A stretch of DNA of 64,000 bases from Theobroma cacao (Eukaryota; Streptophyta; Magnoliopsida; Malvales; Malvaceae), in the NCBI RefSeq assembly GCF_000208745.1, contig NC_030858.1, positions 17,240,504 through 17,304,503 of the forward strand, in the 5' to 3' direction. Both the position numbers and the translations under genes were made by a program. Of the stretch, positions 49,700 through 60,016 are shown piece after piece. Each line of letters begins with the position of its first letter. Position 1 is the first letter of the stretch. Under the pieces are notes generated by a model. That model searched no databases and had not been told where the DNA came from. It saw nothing but the letters and a program-made list of their open reading frames with translations.

Positions 49700-52000
49700 T
49701 AAAAGCCAAACATTGGTTACATTATCATAAATATGTTCAGGATCCATAAACATAAACATAACAAAAGGACTGACTCGTCAACGGAACATAACTCGACCTC
49801 TAAGCTACAAATGGTTGCTAGATCATTGACCAAAAGAGAAACGGATCACATCTTTGTGACACTGGTTGTTAGTAAGCGAGTGCTATCACTGATTTGCAAC
49901 AAAAATATATGAGAAAAATAATGTGTAAGTTACAAAAACTCCGTGAGTGGATATGGGGAAAGGGACAACCAAAGCGGAGAGTTTTTCATAACCATACACT
50001 TATAAATCACATGAAATTCATAAATATTCCTTCATTTCCAATATGTTCATCAACAGGGTATTTAAATACAATTTAAATGGCATTGTATGGGAAACACATT
50101 TGCATAAACCATATGAAACCATTTGCCTTTGAAAATCTTTTGAAAAATGCCTAAAAACTCATTATTGCAAAGGATTTATCAATGGATGAAGGAATTTAAT
50201 AATAGATGGCACACAGAATGCTTCTTGTAGCAATTTATCCACTATTTATTGATAAATGACTCTCAAGTATCGATAGATTGGTCTTGAAACTCAATTTCTT
50301 GAGAAAAATCTTGCACATAATCATTCCATATATCCTTCTATCTCATAGGACTATTTTCTAGGCTAGATTTCCTAAAGTATAGAATCATTCTCATCCTTAA
50401 CTTGCATCATAAAGTAACATGATAGTCATATATCATTATCATGTTTAGCTTATAGTGTATATGAAATTCTCAACACATACATCTCATGGCATACATATCA
50501 TATTTAACCTCATAAACCATTCTCATGCTTAGCCCATACTGTACATGATATTCTCAACACATACATCTCATGGCATACATTTCATCTCTTATCTCATAAA
50601 TCATCATCATGTAATGAGAGGGACATCATCATCCTCAAAACATATCATCATACGTAACATGCATATCATAATCATTCATAATTTCATAAATGAAACTAGT
50701 GCATCCATTAACCTTAAATGCTACATCATGTCAAGCATGTACATTATACCATTCATATTGTTTCGAAGGAAAAAGTTTGAAAGGGTTTGTCCCCCTTGTT
50801 GAAAACTAATACAGAGTAGAATATTTACATACATAGTAAATTCATAAATGTTGTGAAAATCATTTGCGTTAACTCGCATCACAAATCATCATCTAACTAA
50901 ACTCTTTAATCATACTTTTTGAAAACTAGTTGAAAACCTTAAAATAAAATCCTTCAATAAAACATTCTCTGAAATAATATTTCATCATGCATAATTAATC
51001 ATTTCTATAAATATCATGCTTACTTTACATGTTCAAATACTTGAAGAGGTGTATCAACTCACCTAATTGGAGACTCAATTTCTAGCTCCAATCACAACTC
51101 CTTTCTGATGAATTCCTCAGAGCTTTCAACTGCTCCTAACATTCAACAATCACCATAATCATTATCTAAACTAGAAATCTCGTAATAATCACTCTAAGTA
51201 CTTTCGAAACTATTTGGATTCGACTAAAAATAATTTCTAGCTCAAACCCACTGCTAATTTACATAAATAATGCTTAAAAACCCATAAATCTTTCATCTCT
51301 ACCTTAGATGAGCTTTGATGCTAAGGAAAATCACAAAACCTTGAGCTTGAGCATCTAATAGAAAAATCTAGACATCAAATCAAAATTTTCAGTTTTGAAA
51401 AATCAAGATTTAAGGATTTCGAAGTTTAAAAATGTCATCTTGTTCATAAAAACTTAAAACCATGCTTTCAAATCTTTAAAAATGGTGATTTAGGTTGAAA
51501 ATGGGCTTAAAAGGGTAAAGTTGAAAGAATATCTTACAAAAATGGTGGAGGGCCACCAACCCTCATAAAATGTGACCTATTTATAATTTAAGATGTGAAA
51601 CTATGTTCTTACTCCTTTTATTTTTTTTAAAAACGACGTCATCTATCGATACATGGGGCCATCTATCGATACATGGGGCCATCTATTGATATATGTGTCC
51701 ATCTATTGATAGATGATGAACATCTATCCATAGATGTTCTTTAGTTTCCTTTAAAAACCTTTTTGGGTTATATCTATCAATAGATAAAGAAAATATATTA
51801 ATAGATAAAGAGCATCTATTAATAAATAGGTTCCAATAAGTAAAAATAAACTTAAAACTTATCAATTCAGACTTTTTTTTACATCAAACTTTGTAAATCA
51901 TCTTTATGCATCAAAACATGAATTCTTCCAAACTTAAAACATAGATTAAATGTTCAAGACATGAAACATACATGCTCACCTAAGGATTTCCTTTTTTGCC
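49700..52000 (+). mobile_element. LTR relic, family A-like, ends lost
   Basis: Matches the architecture of the LTRs at 20606 and 26792: AAAACTCCGTGAGTGGATATGG; TTTGAAAGGGTTTGTCCCCC-like (compare 26460); TCCAATCA-CAACTCC-TTC-GAATTCCT (compare 26700); and a terminal TATCGATACAT repeat patch. Termini and target duplication were not found. No coding region. Confidence 0.55.
51635..51835. repeat. Short repeats CATCTATCGATACATGGGGC
   Basis: Words of the type ATCTATCGATACATGG recur about seven times, first in direct array (51648, 51668, 51688, 51706), then as variants in both orientations (ATCTATCAATAGATAAAG). A shorter version of the theme is at 29040-29135 in another LTR. Confidence 0.85.
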
Positions 52001-52059
52001 CAAAATCAAAGAACCTTTGAACAAAAATCCTAACGCTACTGTGCTGCTGCCTCAGCCCT

Positions 52060-52541
52060 ATTCCGTGCGGACAAGTCATTTTCCTTTCTCTTAGCCGTCT
52101 TCACCATAGTATTTGATTATTTGATTTTAGCCAAGAGCTTAGGTAATGTTCTCTCTCTTTTTTCCCCTCCTTCATTTTTTTTTTGGAACTAGGTTGTTTG
52201 TTGTTTCGGTTTGATTAGGAAGATGATATATATGCTTTGGTTTCAATACTATATTTGAAGCAAAATTTGAGATGCAGATCACCTCATTTGATATTATAAT
52301 TAGTAGGATTCTTGTAATTACTAAAAAGAAAAAGTTTTTTTTTTTTTGCTATTTGTGTTATTGTTGTTGCTAGGGCTGTTGCTATGGAAATTATAACTCT
52401 TGTTACTGTTGTTGGGGTTGCTTTGCAACCCAAAATACCTTACAAGGCTAGAAGTCCTTTACTTGCTATTACAAAAGAGAAGAGTAGCAAGGTTAAGGGA
52501 CATAAGTACCCCAAAGCCCATGGATTTTTTTTTTTATAATT
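52060..52541 (+). pseudogene. Possible small gene or gene fragment, function unknown
   Basis: An ATG at 52386 opens a frame of 51 codons (MEIITLVTVVGVALQPKIPY, then KARSPLLAITKEKSSK...), hydrophobic at first and then basic. It follows a good intron-like structure: AG|GTAATG donor at 52141/52142 and a T-rich acceptor ending TTGCTAG at 52370, with the upstream part (52060-52141) GC-richer, like a 5' UTR. The frame ends in the poly(T) of a SINE inserted at 52528, so the original C-terminus is cut or altered. After the SINE the target duplication restarts in another phase. I do not recognise the protein. It may be a degraded gene copy or chance. Confidence 0.3.
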
Positions 52542-52633
52542 GAGGGAGGGGGATTCGAACCCTGCTCTTTATGCAGGGGGATCATGCATCAACCAATAAG
52601 CCAAATGCTCAAGTACCCAAAGCCCATGGATTT
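52504..52633. repeat. Target-site duplication flanking a SINE
   Basis: The stretch starting AAGTACCCCAAAGCCCATGG at 52504-52527 is repeated at 52611-52633 (with one C fewer). A duplication of this length is typical for LINE-mediated insertion of a SINE. Confidence 0.92.
52528..52610 (-). mobile_element. Very short tRNA-derived SINE
   Basis: Read on the minus strand it begins GAGCATTTGGCTTATTGG (box A-like) and contains GGTTCGAATCC (a perfect pol III box B) about 40 bases later. It ends in CCTCCCTCAATTAT plus poly(A), seen as the T run at 52525-52535. Body length is about 75 bp, little more than the tRNA-like head, without the usual unrelated body of plant SINEs. A tRNA gene is unlikely because the arms do not fold as a cloverleaf and the copy has long target duplications and a poly(A) tail. 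Confidence 0.85.
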
Positions 52634-53489
52634 AGGCTTTTTTTTCTTTTATTTTAATTAGTTGGCCTTTGAGTTTTATGTTTTTTTTTATTTGAGCTAA
52701 CCCCATTTCATAAAATTATTACCAGTCTTGATGACAAATTTGGCTTTTCTTGAGGTCAAGTTTAATTTTATTTCAAAGAGAAAATATTTTTTTTAAAAAA
52801 AACAAGATTTTATTACTCAAAAGATTTAAATTCTTTCGTACTTTTTGAATATCAAGATTTAATTTGAAAATTTTAAGTTGAAATCTTACCTTTTGAATAT
52901 CAATACTTGATTTGATGTTTAATTTTATCTTTTTGTAGGTTGAAAGTAGAAAGGTCAAACCTTTTCTAGCTTGGATTGAACTATGAATGCTTTATTTTTC
53001 CATGTTTTATGATTATTATGGACGAATTGAGGGTCTTTCGTTATTGTTTTTATACTTTATTTCTTTACGTTTTATAATTATAATGGATGAGTTTAGGGTT
53101 TTTGGCTAGTGTTTTTATGTTATATTTTTGTAATGTTTTATTACTATTATGGATAATGTCTTTGTCTAGTATTTTTATGATTTGTTTCTTTATATTTTAT
53201 GATTACTTAATATTTTTTTATTATCATGTGTAGGGTAATAAATTAAATGCCATATAAATATTTGCTGTGGGAGTTGAAGTATTTATGCAACTATTTTTTG
53301 ACTAAATTTTATGCAACTATTACTTGAGTGTTGTAACACTTTACTATCTTCTTAAGAAATTTGGTGAGGTTGTTGTACTAATATCGATAATAATAATAGG
53401 TAATTTTTCACTGTTGTTTTGCCACATTATATGTCCATTATAATTTCAAAATAAAACGAGATAGGTTTTGAATGTATTCTCAACTAGAT
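52634..53489. other. AT-rich intergenic DNA
   Basis: No gene seen. Words such as ATGTTTTATGATTATTATGG recur near 53000-53210 at roughly 65-bp spacing, a weak degenerate repeat. Confidence 0.45.
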
Positions 53490-53760
53490 CAAGATGGATA
53501 CATTAGGTGTTGAAGATTTTGTTACTTTTACCTTTACTCAACATAAATATGTAAATAAGAATAAAATTAGATGTCTTTACTTCCGATATATAAACAACAA
53601 GTTTCTAACTACTAAGTAGGTGCATAGGCACCTTTATTATAAGGGTGTCACTGGTGCTTTACATAAGATGGGATTTACATAGGGAATGTGAAATTGGACA
53701 ATCCTCAAGAAGTCAAAATGATGATGTTGAACTAATATATCAAGTGGGAATATGAAACCC
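53490..53760 (+). pseudogene. CACTA transposase-associated domain relic
   Basis: From 53492 (ATGGATACATTAGGTG) the peptide contains GVEDFVTFTFTQHKYVNKNKI followed by RCLYFRYINNKFLTT, a stop, then VHRHLYYKGVTGALHKMGF. This fits the transposase-associated N-terminal domain of En/Spm TNP2 proteins (KIRCPC.KC.N..., V..HLY..GF). The zinc ligands have been lost. The remainder of the transposase is missing. Confidence 0.45.
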
Positions 53761-54856
53761 ATATACTGTAATAGTTATGGATGTTGTACATCTGGAGTTT
53801 GACTTCTTAATGTCGATCAAGATAATCATTCAATATTTCAAGAATAAGATCTAAATCCAAACACTGCCAATGGAAGATCTAAGTTTTAGAAATCAACAAC
53901 TTCCATCCGTTTGATTATGTTGTAGACTGATGAATCAATTCAAAGATTCTACACTCGAAACTTGTAAGTTTATTCTAACTTCCACGATCTTATTTTAATG
54001 TTTCCTTCACATTATTATATTTGTAACATGGTAATGAACAAAAATATAGGTTTCAAAATCATTTTTACAATATTTATATATTAGTAATAAACATTAATTT
54101 AATATTTTTGTTTTTATTCGCATTAATCATATTAGTTTTGATATAAATTTTTTAATTTATTAATTACTTTTTTTGCCAATGAAATTATTATTTAAATTAA
54201 TAATGTAATCATTTTATGGACTATTATCTCCTAAAAATGGTCAAAATGAAATTATTTTATTCATAAATATTGATTCAATAATTGATAACCAATATTGTAT
54301 TATGCGTCATACTTTATTTATGTTTATGTAAACGAAAATATACAAGCATATTATATTTCTAACGTAGTATAAAACAAATATAGGTTTTAAAATAATTTTC
54401 ACAATATTTATATTAATAATTTACATTAATTGAATATTTTTATTTGTTTTTCACATTACTCAAATTATTTTATATATAACTTTTTAATTTATTCGTTATT
54501 TTTTTGGCAATGAAATTATTTAATCAATCACATAACTTTTTGTTTTTTACTTTTGTATGGACTACTATTTCTTAAAAATGATCAAGGAGTTTTTCAATTG
54601 ATTTACGAATCATCTAATATTTTTCTTATTATATTTTTACTTTTTCTTTCTACCCATCTTTTATTTTTTTTCTCTCTCTTCTTTAATTTCCTTCTTCACT
54701 TTTGTCTTTTTGGATAAGATGATTACTTGTGTCAATAACTTTGATGAATTTTGGTTGTACTCAAGCCAACACTGATCCAATTCTCCATTCCTTCTTTGTT
54801 TCTTTGTTCTGTTTTTATCTCTTTAAAACTACATCATTTTAAAATTTGTATTTAAA
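53761..54856. other. AT-rich intergenic DNA
   Basis: No gene seen. Two related segments at about 54020-54250 and 54370-54590 share ATATAGGTTT-AAAAT and TTTTGGCAATGAAATTATT-like words at about 340-bp spacing, an old duplication. Confidence 0.45.
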
Positions 54857-55175
54857 TTTTTTTTTTCAAAGGTAGAGCTTTATTGCATAAAGGTCTCACA
54901 AACGGAGAACTACAAAAGATAGCCATAATAGGCATGCATATTTAGAATAACAGTAGGCTACAAAAAAGGGAGAAGGCTGCTACATTTAGAATAAATGCAA
55001 GGTCTAGTGCACTTTGAGAATAATAAGAAGGTACATATCATAATAGCAGCCTAATAATCAGAAATGCATTGGAATGAATAAATAACAATCAGGCATCGCT
55101 GGCTCATAGTCAAATTGAGAAAGGCACATGCAAGAACCTATAACCTTAATGCATTCTTGGACAAAGAAATGAGAG

Positions 55176-55668
55176 TTAGTAGTGGTTTGCCTGATACTGA
55201 CTTTGGAAATAAGCCCTAAAGTTAGAAGCTCTTATAACCCTAGCTTTAGCCAACCCATCTAACCATATTATTGCCAACCCATCTACCATATTGTTGCCTT
55301 CTCGTGTAATGTGGCTGAAGGAGATCTTTGTGTTGCTATGTAGGTGGACCACAATGGCATTGGACATGTTTTTCCATTCTACAAGGAATTGTGTTTTAGT
55401 TTTTAGCCTAGTTAATGGCATTAGAGGAGTCACTTTCAACTTCAAGGGAATGGGATAAAGCCCAAGGAGAGGAAAGGAAAAACTTGATTCCCTCGAGAAT
55501 GGCATAGAATTCAGTAAAGTTGGAGTCCTCTGTGCCAATATTGTCGAAGTTGCCTCGTAATATTCCTAGATGATCCCTAAGCACTCCCCTTATGCCAACA
55601 GGGCCCAATTTTCCTTTGGCTACACCATTAGTGTTGAGCCTAAGTGTCTCATGAGGGGTGGTGTACAA
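55176..55668 (-). pseudogene. LINE RNase H domain, frameshifted, catalytic Asp lost
   Basis: The frame at 55668-55408 contains LRLNTNGVAKGKLGPVGIRG, then FTEFYAILEGI and EVESDSSNAI, a plant-LINE-type RNase H fold. The first catalytic Asp of the usual 'D.DG' is Asn (LNTNG); the Glu (TEFYAILEG) and second Asp (ESDSSNA) remain. A frameshift follows, and the C-terminal part is in the other frame (55538-55176) with SNAIVVHLHSNTKISFSHIT, then REGNNMVDGLA. The domain cannot be active. Confidence 0.8.
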
Positions 55669-55988
55669 GTGGTTTCTCTCCTCTGTTTTTTCTTTCTAGT
55701 GTTGTGGGTAAGGGTGGTGGGATCCATATGACCCACGATAGTGGGAATGTGGTTTAACTGCCATTTACCTTTACATCAAAGCTTGTGGCGAAGGATAGTG
55801 ATATCCACCATTTGGCTTGAGATGAAGTGTTTGCCTTTAAAGAAGCCTTCATTTCCATATAACCATAAAGTTTAGAAGTTTGCATAAAACAACATTCTCC
55901 GAGTGTCCACCTTTCAGGAAGGCATAAGAAGCTTAATCCATGCTTCAAAGAAAGAGATAACAATTCTTAGTGAAATCCAAGTGGTGTC

Positions 55989-57570
55989 TGTTGTCGATTT
56001 TACACATGTAAGTATATGTATCGAACAAGTAATATAGACAGTAAGTCCAGATTATTATTCCCACAAGGATTTGTTTCTAAAGTTTCACTAAGTACTAAAA
56101 TTATAAACAAATTAATCTTATTTAAGTAATCCAAAAATTGAAGAAAAAATAATTAAAAATTAATACTAAATAAACTAACAACCTAAATAAGTTGAGAAAA
56201 GTAGTATATTAAAGGCCTAAGATTATGGGTTCATTCAACATTTCATTTGATACCAGCTTTTCTTATTATTTATCTTTCTTGGGTGGTTTTACTACCCTAA
56301 AATCCAAAGCTATGGACAAGTCTCCGTCGAGTTGCTTGTACAAATACCTAACTTAATTAGTTCATTATATGTTTATAGGAATCAATTAAATTAAGTTCAT
56401 TAAGCAAGTGTCCTAATGTGGCTATGTATGGCAATTGGTGTATGTCTACCTAAATTGTGAATCAGATCAACTCAACGACGTGAACATACACTATTCAAAA
56501 TTTAGTCCAATGTAAAATCTCTCTATCGAGTCTCAATTAGATTCACAAATCAGTTCATTGTTGGCCAAGCAATCAAAAACATTAAGAACATATTTGAATA
56601 AGCAAACTACACCCATTCATGATAAATAAAAGAGAAACTAATATTCAAATTACATGTTGAAATCCACCACAATCCTAGATAAGCAAATTAGTTCATGATA
56701 TTAAAATAAAACAAAATCCAAAGAATTATAGCCATGAGTTCAAAACAAGAATTAAGAATAACACAAAAGAAGAGAATTAAACTAATGTTGAAGCTTGATT
56801 GATTGCAAATCTCTCTCAAATTCTCTTGTTTTCTTATTTTGTTCTTGACTCCCAATCTCTAGAAAGTTGTTGTCGTCCTTTGTCTTAAAACCTCTAAAAA
56901 AGGTCCCTTAAATGGGCTCCAAGTAACCTAATTTACAAAATCCTATCAAATTTTTATTTTTGAAAAATCACACAATGCTGCGACCTTGATTTCTTGGTGT
57001 GGCGGCGCCATGACAGACTTTGGTAACGCTATGGCGCTAATTCTTCAATGCCGTGGCGCCTTGATTTGCCTCGGGAGTGCCACAACATTGAGTCTTTGTA
57101 TGATGCACCCCTAATACGCAACGCTGTGGCCATAGTTCATCATCACTGTTGCGGTCACACTAACAGCGCTGCGGCCATGAGTTTCTGGTGCAGCAACACT
57201 CCGACCATGTTGTTTCATAGTAGAGCTACATCTATCCACCAAATTTGAACGTGATTTTTCCTTCATTTAGTTAGAACTGGGCTAAATGGTAAACACAAAA
57301 GTTGTAACCCATTCTCTTATCTTTCTAATAAATTAAAAATCACCTTAATTGAAGTTCTACAGCTCAAGTTATTTTCAAATTACTACTACATGTATGAGTA
57401 ATGCTTTCTCCTCACCTATGCTATCATATCTTCCTTTCACCTTGCTCATCATATTTTGCACAAAATCATGAGAAAAATCAGTAATAACTTTTCATAAAGA
57501 AAATTGAGAGAAATTAAAGTGAAATTAAACTAAAAAGAACTAAGTGAACTAATCAATATAAAATCTAACT
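55989..57570 (-). mobile_element. Family B LTR, inverted, inside the LINE
   Basis: Begins TGTTGTCGATTTTACAC, the inverse of the TTCTACAACA end of 23461-25134. It is collinear with that copy through AACAAATCCCT, the GTATCAAATGAA region, and the GC-rich phrase cluster near 56980-57200. The right end, expected to read ...GAGTTATCA, is not visible, and a clean target duplication was not found; LINE coding sequence resumes after about 57570. Confidence 0.75.
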
Positions 57571-58345
57571 TACAATTAGCCTCAGGCTATGATTTGTAAA
57601 AAGTACAATTAGCCTCTTTAACACTACTAATGCCATACTCCACTAAAATGGATTTAGTAGCCATTTTTTCTTTGAGAGTTTTCCAACAAAAGGTTTCTAC
57701 TTTTGATGGGGCATAGCCCATCCATATATCGTTTGAAATGCTTTTGGAGTTATAAATGTTTCCATGGTAAGCTTTGATGAAGGATGGGGGAGAACAGAAA
57801 CCATTGGTTGTGTTCCTCTATACTATTTGCCTTTATCCGTAAGGTGCGGTTGCACACTGCTATGAAATCATTCCAATGGTTTTGCTCCCTTCTAAGGGGT
57901 TGTCTTCTCGTGCTAATGTCCCACTACCACTTGCCATTGATCTAGTTTCCCAAATTTGCAAATGGCTTTTTTATCGATTGCAAAAGCATATATACAAGGA
58001 AATTTAACCGTCAGAGGTATATCATTCATCCATATATCTTTTCAAAAGTGAATGGTGGTCTTAATACCAAAAGTGTGTCTAAATCCCTTAATGACCAGCT
58101 TATAATATTTTTTAAATTAGATTAGGGGTTTGGTGATATGCTTTCATAGTGGAAAGGGTTTATGAAAGTTACCTGCTAGTATCATCCATTTGGGGTCTAA
58201 CTTATTTTTTGCACCGACCACTTGGCACCATAAACTTTTAGGCTCATTGGCATATCTCTAAAGCCATTTGTTAAGGATGGCTTAATTTTTTAGCTCAAGG
58301 TTTGTAATTCGTAAACCTCTTTCACTTTTGGGGCTAGTGACAGTG

Positions 58346-58882
58346 GACCAATTGATATATTTTAAACATAAAATCTAATTTTTCTTTCTTTTCTCTTCTC
58401 CACTCGCTCGTCTCATTATAGTTGCCTCTCTTTTTTCTCATCTCCTCTTATCAATCGCAAGGTCCACTTTAACATCAAGACTCAAATCCGACCCTTTCTA
58501 TCCTCACTACCTTCCTTCCACCAATTTCTTTTTTTCTCCCTTCACTAACAGTTCTTCTCTCCCTTTTTTGTTTCTTTACCTAAATTCTCTTTCCCTTTTT
58601 TCTATATCTTCAGTACTTTCCACACTCTTATCCTCTATTCGACTTGCAAAATGATGTTGCTCCCCTATCCCCAACTCGTTTAGTCCTTTCTTTCATCTCT
58701 CTACCTTTTCCTTTTTTCTCTACACCTTTATTTCTCTTTCTTTCATTTTAACAAAACAAAAGTTAATTTCAAAAGAAAATTTTGATTATGTATCCCTTTC
58801 TGATGAGCCAACTTGATCTAATTTACACAATACCATACTTGACTCAATTTTAATAAGGTTTATATTTAATGCACTAAAAGTA
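58346..58882. other. Pyrimidine-rich spacer
   Basis: From 58375 to 58745 the top strand is strongly C+T-rich (TTTCTTTTCTCTTCTCC-type) with no gene seen. The last about 130 bases are ordinary AT-rich sequence before the SIRE LTR. Confidence 0.6.
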
Positions 58883-59958
58883 TGTTGGCTCCATTAGTTT
58901 TTGATGATACTAAAATATTCCCATTTATTTGTGTCTAATACCTTTACTTGAGTGTGCAGAAAATTAATATATGAAATTAATTTCTTAACTCTTAAAAAAG
59001 TATTTTTGAAAGAAAAAGAGAAATAAAATCAAAAAGATGTAACTGAATAATAAGGATAAAGCTTGCTGGTTAAACCAAGAAGAACATTGGTTGACCAAAA
59101 ATTTAAATTGGAGCAATGGCGAGCTGAAGAGTTTGAGAAACAGAACCAACTTAGTCAACCAAGTCAGTTGACTAAGTGCACTATACTAGAATCTGCAAAC
59201 CAGAAACATAATCAACTTAATCAACCAAGTTAGTCAACAAGAGCTCTCTATCTGCAATTTGAACCAGAGCACTACAAGACAGATTAATAGCTAGAACTCA
59301 TCCTCAATTGTTTCCAACGGCCATAAACTGTCAAATTGCCATTAGAGTTGTTTCTCCAAGTATAAAAGGGTTTTTCAACAATGAGAAACAAGTTTTTTTG
59401 AAGCCTTGAATGAGATTTGAGCTATAGAAAGTTGAAAAACTATAAAAGCTTCACTACACTTGTCTGCACTTTAACGCTTACTCTTTGCATTTGTGATTAG
59501 TACTCAATCCTGTACCAATTAGATCATCCAGTGATCATAGGTACTTTCTTTTACCACTTCTTCTTGTATACTTAGAGTGAGGGAGTCACTCTAAGGGGTT
59601 GTTCAAGCTTGGGAAAGCTTGAATGCTATAGGTTGTGGTTGAGCCTTGGAAAACTACTTTGGATTTTAGTTGAGCCCGTGAAAAACTAGTGTAAAGGTTT
59701 TGGCTGAATCTGCGAAAAGCCATTGTAAAAGCTTGGTGAAAGCTTGTGAATTTCATCAGATTCTTAGTGAATTGTTGGAAAAATCCTTGGTTGGATAATC
59801 AAGGTAGTGGATGTAGGTCTTGGACCGAACCACTCTAAATTGTTGTGCATCGTCTACTCTGTTTTTATTTTCTTTGTTCTGGAAATTAGTTCCACACCTT
59901 GTCAAAAGCCAAATTGTGCTATTCACTCCCCCTCTAGCACATATTAACGGGACCAACA
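58883..59958 (+). repeat. 5' LTR of the SIRE/Maximus element
   Basis: Starts TGTTGGCTCC and ends GGGACCAACA; the ends form a short inverted repeat (TGTTGG...CCAACA). It is immediately followed by a primer-binding site, which fixes the right boundary. Confidence 0.85.
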
Positions 59959-59959
59959 A

Positions 59960-59976
59960 TTGGTATTAGAGCTAGT
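59960..59976 (+). promoter_or_regulatory. Primer-binding site, tRNA-iMet type
   Basis: TTGGTATTAGAGCTAG just after the LTR, one base off the usual plant TGGTATCAGAGC. Confidence 0.85.
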
Positions 59977-60016
59977 TTCCTATTTTTAAGGCTTAACATC
60001 CTTTAGGAGGATTCAA

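Larger units (their letters stand above)
54857..58345 (-). mobile_element. LINE (non-LTR retrotransposon), 5'-truncated, split by a family B LTR
   Basis: Read leftward. From 58340, PKSERGLRITNLELKN, then ILNKWL, RYANEPKSLW and VVGAKNK match the conserved C-terminal part of plant LINE reverse transcriptase (GGLGIRNL...NKALL.KW.WR...E..LW). Then IWMGYAPSKVETFCWKTLKEKM (about 57670-57730) is the zf-RVT zinc-binding domain. After the LTR at 55989-57570 the reading resumes with LWLYGNEGFFKGKHFISSQ, then RNase H. A T run at 54857-54866 is the poly(A) tail. Several stops and frameshifts make it dead. Confidence 0.85.

Noticed and set aside
52528..52610. A tRNA gene or tRNA pseudogene
   Set aside because: Box B is perfect but the arms do not pair as a cloverleaf, and the poly(A) tail and 23-24-bp target duplication identify a SINE.
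55754..55963. 69-residue minus-strand frame as a separate gene
   Set aside because: It is an out-of-phase shadow of the LINE reading LWLYGNEGFFKGKHF between the zinc-binding domain and RNase H.
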